Shown: positions 59,345 through 64,000 of the stretch, in pieces
Numbering within the stretch: the stretch's first letter is position 1
Layout of the letters: each line of letters starts with the position of its first letter
From: Intestinimonas massiliensis (ex Afouda et al. 2020)
GTDB lineage: Bacteria > Bacillota > Clostridia > Oscillospirales > Oscillospiraceae
Assembly (NCBI RefSeq): GCF_001244995.1
Contig: NZ_LN869529.1
Coordinates: forward strand, 1,940,957 to 2,004,956
Reading direction: 5' to 3'
Length of the DNA: 64,000 bases
Made by a program: the position numbers and the translations under genes
Notes under the pieces: model-generated
Databases searched by the model: none
Seen by the model: the letters and a program-made list of their open reading frames with translations, nothing else
What the model was told of the DNA's origin: nothing

Positions 59345-60133
59345 CTACACAAAGCTGCAGCTTACTTCCCCAAAGGGGCCGAAGGTACAGCGCAGGTAAT
59401 CCCCCGCCTGGACCGCCACCGAGGAGACCGCCGACCCGGAGAGGATGATCTCCCCGGCCTTCAGGGGGTTCCCGAGCTGGGTGAAGCGCTCTGCCAGCCA
59501 CGCCACGGACTTGGCCGGGTCGTTATACACCGCCGCACCGCAGGAGACCTCCTGCTGCCGGTGGTTGATCTCAAAGATGTAGGGCACCAGGGTCAGGTCC
59601 ACCTGACCGGGCTTGAGGGGCACATCGCCCAGAATATAGGCGCCGAAGGCGGCGTTGTCCGCGATACTGTCCTGCACCAGGCGCTGGACCTTGTCCCGGA
59701 AGATGCGGAAGTCCACCACCTCCATGCAGGCCGCCACGTACTCCGTGGCATCCAGGACCTGCTCCCGGCTGATATGTTCCCCGTCCAGATCGTTTTTGAG
59801 CCGGAAGGCCAGCTCGCATTCGATGCGGGGCGCCAGGAAGTCGTCCATGGCTAGGGTCACACCATTGTCGAAGCAGCGCTGATGAAAGGCGTAACCGTAG
59901 TCCGGCTCGTAGATGTTTGCGGCCTTCCGCATGGCCTCGCTGGTCAGGCCCACCTTTTTACCCGAAATCGTCCAGCCGCTCCGAACCAGATCCTGCACCA
60001 TGACCTCCTGGATGGCATATGCCTCGTCATAGGTGATGTCGGGAAAGGTCACGCTGGGCTGGTCAATCTGCTGTTTGGTCCGGCTGCACTCCGCCAGCCG
60101 GTGGCCGAAGGTCTCGATTTCTTTTTGATTCAC
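59345..60133 (-). CDS. 2-Keto-4-pentenoate hydratase / 4-oxalocrotonate decarboxylase family (2)
   Basis: A 262-residue paralogue of the next gene: GKKVGLTSEAMRK, RIECELAFRLKNDL (metal Glu), EVVDFRIFRDKVQ and GEIILSGSAVSSVAVQAGD. GTG 60133 is the best start, with AAAGG upstream; further upstream codons overlap tctA. The pair of paralogues matches the DmpE/DmpH pair of the catechol meta pathway, where the hydratase and decarboxylase form a complex. Confidence 0.9.
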   Translation of the reverse strand: MNQKEIETFGHRLAECSRTKQQIDQPSVTFPDITYDEAYAIQEVMVQDLVRSGWTISGKKVGLTSEAMRKAANIYEPDYGYAFHQRCFDNGVTLAMDDFLAPRIECELAFRLKNDLDGEHISREQVLDATEYVAACMEVVDFRIFRDKVQRLVQDSIADNAAFGAYILGDVPLKPGQVDLTLVPYIFEINHRQQEVSCGAAVYNDPAKSVAWLAERFTQLGNPLKAGEIILSGSAVSSVAVQAGDYLRCTFGPFGEVSCSFV

Positions 60134-60164
60134 ATTGATCTCTGCCTTTCGTGGTTGAACTGTC

Positions 60165-61649
60165 TCAGGCCTTCTTCTTGTCTCTATGCTTCTGGAGCAG
60201 AGCAAAGGCCACGGAGACCACGCTCAGAGCGAGGAACAGCAGAGAGATGGGCCGGGTGAAGAAGACGGACACGTCACCCGCATACACGGCCATGGTCCGC
60301 ACCAGGTTCTTTTCCGCCAGGGAGCCCAGCACGATACCGATGAGCATGGGGGTGGTGGGGAAGCCGAACTTGGGCATGATGTAACCGATGAGGCCGAAGA
60401 GGATGGCGATGAGGATGTCGGTCATGTTATTGCTGCAGGAGTAGGAGCCCACCATGCAGAAGGCCATGACCATGGGGAGCAGGATATAGTAGGGGATTTT
60501 GGTGATCTGGGAGAAGCCGCGGATAGCCAGTCTGCCCATATAGAGCATGAGGACTTGGATAATGATAAAGCCTACCAGCACCACATAGGTCATGTCGGCG
60601 TGCTTGACAAACAGCTCTGTACCGGGGGTCAGACCCTGGATGGTCAGGGCGCCCATGAGCACGGCTGTAACCGAGTCGCCGGGGATGCCCAGGGTGAGCA
60701 TGGGGATGAGCGTAGCGCCGGTGACGGCGTTGTTGGCAGTTTCAGAAGCGCACAGGCCCTCTTCCGAGCCGTTGCCGAACTCCTCCGGATGCTTGGAGCC
60801 GCGTTTGGCCTCGCCGTAGGACAGGAAGGCGGCAATGGCGGCGCCGGTGCCGGGGCAGGCGCCTACGATGACACCGATGATGGAGGACTTGAGCATGAGC
60901 CACTTGAATTTGAGCATATCCTTCCATCCATGGGCCTTGTCCATCTTGACCTGGGGCGGCTGACTCAGGCGCAGGATCTTCTTTTCGGCCTGGCTAAACA
61001 GCTCGCTGATGGCGAACAGGCCGATGAGCGCGGGCACCAGGTCCACGCCGCGGACCAGGATATTAGAGCCGAAGGTCAGGCGGTAAACGCCCTGCTGGGG
61101 ATCGATACCGATGGTGGTGACCAGCAGGCCCAGGGCGGCCATGGTCACACCTTTAAGGATGCTTTTGCCGCTGACGCTGGCAATGATGGTCAGGCCGAAT
61201 ACCGTCAGCATGAAGTAGTCGGGCGCGCCGAATTTCAAGGCCAGGTTGGCGAGCTGAGGGGCAAAGAACAGCAGGCAGACGCCGCTGAACAGTCCGCCCA
61301 CCACTGAGCCGCGCAGGGCAATGCTGAGGGCCGTGCTGGCCTTGCCCTTGAGGGTCATGGGGTAGCCCTCCAGAACGGTGGCCGAGGCGGCTGCCGTACC
61401 GGGGGTCTTGATGAGAATTGCGGAGATGGACCCGGCAAATGTTGCGCCGCAGTAGACGCCGATCAGCATGAGCATGGCGGCCGCCGGGCTCATGCCGAAG
61501 GTGACAGGCAATAGCAGGGTGATGCCGATGGTGGCGTTCAGACCGGGCATGGCCCCGAAGGAGAGACCGACGGCCAGGCCGGCCACCATACCCAGGATAG
61601 TGGAAAGGTCCAACATGTTAACCAGTGCGTTTCCAAGCAGTCCAAGCAT
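60165..61649 (-). CDS. tctA: Tripartite tricarboxylate transporter, TctA large membrane subunit
   Basis: A 494-residue TctA with 11-12 membrane segments and the two conserved Gly-rich signatures GALPGLNATIG-type (here GAMPGLNATIGI near residue 33) and GIVGACPGTGAAIAAFLSYGEAKR-type. It moves the substrate delivered by the binding protein TctC, driven by ion gradients. It follows tctB by 14 bases. Confidence 0.94.
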   Translation of the reverse strand: MLGLLGNALVNMLDLSTILGMVAGLAVGLSFGAMPGLNATIGITLLLPVTFGMSPAAAMLMLIGVYCGATFAGSISAILIKTPGTAAASATVLEGYPMTLKGKASTALSIALRGSVVGGLFSGVCLLFFAPQLANLALKFGAPDYFMLTVFGLTIIASVSGKSILKGVTMAALGLLVTTIGIDPQQGVYRLTFGSNILVRGVDLVPALIGLFAISELFSQAEKKILRLSQPPQVKMDKAHGWKDMLKFKWLMLKSSIIGVIVGACPGTGAAIAAFLSYGEAKRGSKHPEEFGNGSEEGLCASETANNAVTGATLIPMLTLGIPGDSVTAVLMGALTIQGLTPGTELFVKHADMTYVVLVGFIIIQVLMLYMGRLAIRGFSQITKIPYYILLPMVMAFCMVGSYSCSNNMTDILIAILFGLIGYIMPKFGFPTTPMLIGIVLGSLAEKNLVRTMAVYAGDVSVFFTRPISLLFLALSVVSVAFALLQKHRDKKKA

Positions 61650-61663
61650 ATTCAGCCACCTCC

Positions 61664-62155
61664 TTAAAATAGAATCTCGGGCAGGCTCACGTGGAGCAGC
61701 TCAACAAAGGTAAAATACACGGCCAGGGTAAAGATCACCGGGAAGGCCACCAGGACGATCTTGTTGCGGCAGCCCAGCAGGTAGCTCATGATGCACATGA
61801 TGACAATGGTAGAGATGATAAAGCCGATGCGGGGCATCAGGATGTACCAGGCCAGCAGAAGCAGGGCCACCAGTACCACGCGGACATAGCTGACTTCTTC
61901 CTTCTTCTCCTGGGTAGCGGCGGCCTCGGCGGTCTTGTGGGAGAAGATATGCTCCTTGGCGTCAAACACCAGCAGAAGGGCGCAGCAGACAATTACGCCC
62001 AGAACGGAAAACGTGGGGAAGAACCGGGGGCTGATGGTGGCCTTAGCCACCATGTTCTCCGCGATCTGGCTGGGGATGCAGAGGTAAAGGATGATCATCC
62101 CCACCAGGAGGATCAGCGTCATTCCATTTCGTTTCAGATAGTCTTTGATGTTCAT
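61664..62155 (-). CDS. tctB: Tripartite tricarboxylate transporter, TctB small membrane subunit
   Basis: A 163-residue protein with four membrane segments (about 12-30, 42-60, 85-115, 125-150), typical of TctB in length and layout. Sequence conservation in this family is poor; the call rests on topology and its place between tctC and tctA. Confidence 0.88.
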   Translation of the reverse strand: MNIKDYLKRNGMTLILLVGMIILYLCIPSQIAENMVAKATISPRFFPTFSVLGVIVCCALLLVFDAKEHIFSHKTAEAAATQEKKEEVSYVRVVLVALLLLAWYILMPRIGFIISTIVIMCIMSYLLGCRNKIVLVAFPVIFTLAVYFTFVELLHVSLPEILF

Positions 62156-62207
62156 AGTTTTCTCCTATGTCCGGGTCTGAATCAGACTCCTCAGGATGGA
62201 AGTGCGG

Positions 62208-62245
62208 CCGGCTGGGACCGGCGGCAGTCACCGCGCCCCAGCCGG
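62208..62245 (-). repeat. Hairpin between tctC and tctB
   Basis: CCGGCTGGG and CCCAGCCGG pair around 20 bases. Such hairpins after a binding-protein gene usually let more of it be made than of the membrane subunits. Confidence 0.6.
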
Positions 62246-62263
62246 ACCACAGATGGGAGGGAA

Positions 62264-63322
62264 TTACCCGGCGATGAAACCGAGCTGATGCAGCAGTTCA
62301 TCTGCCACAGGCACCAGCTCTTCCAGGCCGGCGGTGTACGCTTCGGTGTCGCGGTAGTCGGGCTCCAGGCCGATGTTGGCGATGGATTCCAAAACGCCCT
62401 CGTCCTGTACCGCCTGGTGGAACGCATCCGACAGGACCTTGACCGCATCTGCGCTCATGCCGGCAGGGCCGTAGAAGCCTACCAGCCCCTTTACCCGGCA
62501 CTCATAGCCCAGCTCCACGGAGTTGGGGCCAAAGTAGCCGCCGTCGGTCATCCACTGGGGGGTGGTGTCGCCGAAGATCATGATGCAACGGACGTTGCCC
62601 GCCTCCACGGCGGACTTGGCACCATGGACCTGCAGAGTGGCGAAGGGCAGCTCGCCGGACATCAGGGCCACAATCTCTTCGGGGTCGCCGTCGTAGGGGA
62701 CGTTGGTCAGATTCCATGTGCCCTCGGGGTCAGCCTGAGAGGCCCACTCTTCCAGGCACATGTGCTGCATGTTGCCCGTGCCAGAACCGGCGTAGCTCAG
62801 GGTGCCGCCCTTCTCGTTGATGAAGGCGATCAGGTCATCCACGTCCTGGATGGGGGAGTCCGCGGCCACATAGATGCCGTGCAGCACGGTGTAGGCGTTG
62901 CAGATGGGCTGCATGTCCTCCAGCGTGTAGCTGGTCTCGCCCAGCAGGGGAGTCACACACAGCGGAGTGCTGATGCTGAAACCGATGGTGTAGCCGTCGG
63001 TGTTGGCGTTGGCCACCTGGGTGGTGCCGATGGTGGCCGAGCCGCCGGGCACGTTGACCACCTCGATGGGCACGCCAACGATTTGGGACATCTTATCCAC
63101 TACAATACGGGCAAACAGGTCGGTGCCGCCGCCGGCGGAGAAGGGAACGACGACCTGGATGCTGCTCTTGGGGTAATCGCCGCCGGCGGCGGGGGTCTGG
63201 GACCCGGCGGGTTGGCTGGGCTGAGGAGAAGCGGTTTGTCCGCTGCCGGAGGAACTGCATCCGGTCACGGCCATTGCCAGGATCATTGCAAGTGAAATCA
63301 GCAGTGCGGCTAACTTTTTCAT
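62264..63322 (-). CDS. tctC: Tripartite tricarboxylate transporter substrate-binding lipoprotein TctC
   Basis: A 352-residue extracytoplasmic binding protein. Lipobox AVTGC (Cys22), a Ser/Pro/Gln-rich linker, then the TctC/Bug fold: IQVVVPFSAGGGTDLFARIV, VVNVPGGSATIGTTQVANA (the loops that hold a carboxylate through water), and YAGSGTGNMQHMCLE. ATG 63322 with GGAGG at a fitting distance. As first gene of the operon it defines the substrate: an organic acid, since Bug proteins bind carboxylates, including aromatic and N-heterocyclic ones. Confidence 0.93.
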   Translation of the reverse strand: MKKLAALLISLAMILAMAVTGCSSSGSGQTASPQPSQPAGSQTPAAGGDYPKSSIQVVVPFSAGGGTDLFARIVVDKMSQIVGVPIEVVNVPGGSATIGTTQVANANTDGYTIGFSISTPLCVTPLLGETSYTLEDMQPICNAYTVLHGIYVAADSPIQDVDDLIAFINEKGGTLSYAGSGTGNMQHMCLEEWASQADPEGTWNLTNVPYDGDPEEIVALMSGELPFATLQVHGAKSAVEAGNVRCIMIFGDTTPQWMTDGGYFGPNSVELGYECRVKGLVGFYGPAGMSADAVKVLSDAFHQAVQDEGVLESIANIGLEPDYRDTEAYTAGLEELVPVADELLHQLGFIAG

Positions 63323-63417
63323 TTTTTGTCCTCCATATTCAGTTTCCGTTTGCCTTTCCCCGCCTTCGCGCGCCAGTCGGAGAAAGTCGTTTTTGGGGGT
63401 CTTACGGAGCTGTACTA

Positions 63418-63446
63418 GTTGTACCAATTCTCAATTTGAGATTCAA
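63418..63446 (-). promoter_or_regulatory. Promoter of the catabolic operon
   Basis: On the minus strand TTGAAT, 17-base spacer, TACAAC. It lies about 96 bases before the tctC start. Confidence 0.65.
63429..63441. promoter_or_regulatory. Candidate operator within the operon promoter
   Basis: A perfect 13-bp inverted repeat, TCTCAATTTGAGA, sits between the -35 and -10 boxes, where a bound protein would block RNA polymerase. Confidence 0.5.
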
Positions 63447-63649
63447 TAGTTTTTGTTTCTTCGGGCAATTTCCCCCATCACTTCAGCAAGATTCCATAAT
63501 TATTATTCCCCTTTGCTTTGGCTATCTTGTTTTATCAAATTGAACCCGCGCAAATAGGTGCTACCAAATCAACCGCGTTTTTTAGGCATTATCCACAGAT
63601 AAAAATCCACTCTCTCTCTTTTTTCTCCGTTCTCCAGCACAATTTTCCC

Positions 63650-63678
63650 TTGCAACTTGCCAAAAGATGCGCTATATT
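63650..63678 (+). promoter_or_regulatory. Promoter of the AraC-type regulator gene
   Basis: TTGCAA, 17-base spacer, TATATT. Confidence 0.7.
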
Positions 63679-63713
63679 AGAGCAATATAAAGGCTTTTAA
63701 GGGGGCGGTCACC

Positions 63714-64000
63714 CTGATCCAGCAAACTTATATTGCACAGCACCGCGCCGAGCAAAACAGCTATCAGCGCACGCTGCACTTTCACGACATCAACGAAATC
63801 CTGTTTTCTCTGAACGACGGCTGCTCGTTTTTTCTGGACGATCAGATCTATGACATCCGCCGGGGCGTGCTGGTTCTTATCCCAGAGGGCACCATCCACC
63901 GCAAAATCAATCCCTCCAACGTCACGGTGGACACCTACACACTGCACTACCCCCTGGCGCTTTTGGAGGCATACTCTACTCCCCACACCGATCTGACCCA
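63714..64000 (+). CDS. AraC-type regulator, N-terminal sensor domain (cut by window end)
   Basis: The open frame that follows AAGGGGG begins near CTG 63714 (no ATG, GTG or TTG fits, so the start is uncertain). It shows an AraC-type cupin domain: YQRTLHFHDINEILFSLNDG, then FFLDDQIYDIRRGVLVLIPEGTIHRK, which is the usual H-x-x-x-E and IPP-x-x-xH-like pattern. The DNA-binding part is beyond the window. It is divergent from the catabolic operon, so it likely controls that operon in response to its substrate. Confidence 0.75.
   Translation, partial: MIQQTYIAQHRAEQNSYQRTLHFHDINEILFSLNDGCSFFLDDQIYDIRRGVLVLIPEGTIHRKINPSNVTVDTYTLHYPLALLEAYSTPHTDLT

Larger units (their letters stand above)
63323..63713. 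other. Divergent regulatory region
   Basis: An AT-rich region without genes, with the operon promoter (63418-63446) and its operator at one side and the AraC-type gene promoter (63650-63678) at the other. Between 63447 and 63649 I see only AT-rich sequence. Confidence 0.7.

Noticed and set aside
49152-63322. The operon as a nicotinate fermentation cluster
   Set aside because: Amidohydrolase and enoate reductase fit loosely, but nicotinate hydroxylase, 6-hydroxynicotinate reductase, 2-methyleneglutarate mutase and methylitaconate isomerase are all absent, while hydratase, aldolase and tautomerase genes do not belong to that route.

Overview
The window looks like a GC-rich anaerobic Firmicute of the Oscillospiraceae (Flavonifractor/Lawsonibacter-like). 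This is inferred from several features: strong AGGAGG-type ribosome binding sites, sortase-type LPxTG anchoring, a PBSX-type phage element, a Bce-type ABC exporter, and gut-anaerobe families such as DUF4358 lipoproteins and a glutaconate CoA-transferase. No species can be fixed from the sequence alone.

Layout. 1-9409 (minus strand): the end of an MBOAT acyltransferase gene cut by the window edge, its DUF4358 lipoprotein partner, a 1967-residue VWA/Cna-B LPxTG adhesin preceded by a c-di-GMP-I (GEMM) riboswitch and a small conserved gene, then uridine kinase. 9416-14276 (plus): a self-contained sigma-54 regulon, with an enhancer-binding protein, three inverted-repeat enhancer sites, a -24/-12 promoter, a CitMHS transporter and an AtuA protein split into two genes. 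14345-26673 (plus): housekeeping genes, namely asnB, a Bce-type ABC transporter, a 5'-decayed gene, secG, rnr, a GH3 lipoprotein, a YheO/DauR-like regulator, a PepV-type dipeptidase and a lipoprotein.

26733-39998 (minus): a PBSX/contractile-tail phage structural block from terminase to holin. It has no integrase, repressor, tail fibre or endolysin, and no recognisable tape-measure gene. A textbook -1 frameshift signal lies in the tail chaperone. It ends at smpB, which is followed by a peptidyl-prolyl isomerase and the tmRNA gene ssrA (41360-41713). Downstream of ssrA is a lone 1262-residue phage protein with a BECR-type nuclease-like N-terminus, then a membrane diguanylate cyclase. This cyclase is a possible source of the c-di-GMP read by the adhesin riboswitch. 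A fluoride riboswitch follows, driving a Na+/H+ antiporter gene that carries a one-base frameshift.

49152-63322 (minus): a 14-gene catabolic operon with a divergent AraC-type regulator (63714 onward, cut by the window end). Order of transcription: TctC-TctB-TctA uptake system, two fumarylacetoacetate-fold hydratase/decarboxylases, amidohydrolase, two tautomerases, HpcH/HpaI aldolase, 2-enoate-reductase-like flavoenzyme, CoA-acylating aldehyde dehydrogenase, glutaconate-type CoA-transferase A and B, and a sodium:solute symporter. Together these resemble the lower half of a catechol meta-cleavage pathway, with no oxygenase, in an apparent anaerobe. I regard this as the most interesting system in the window.
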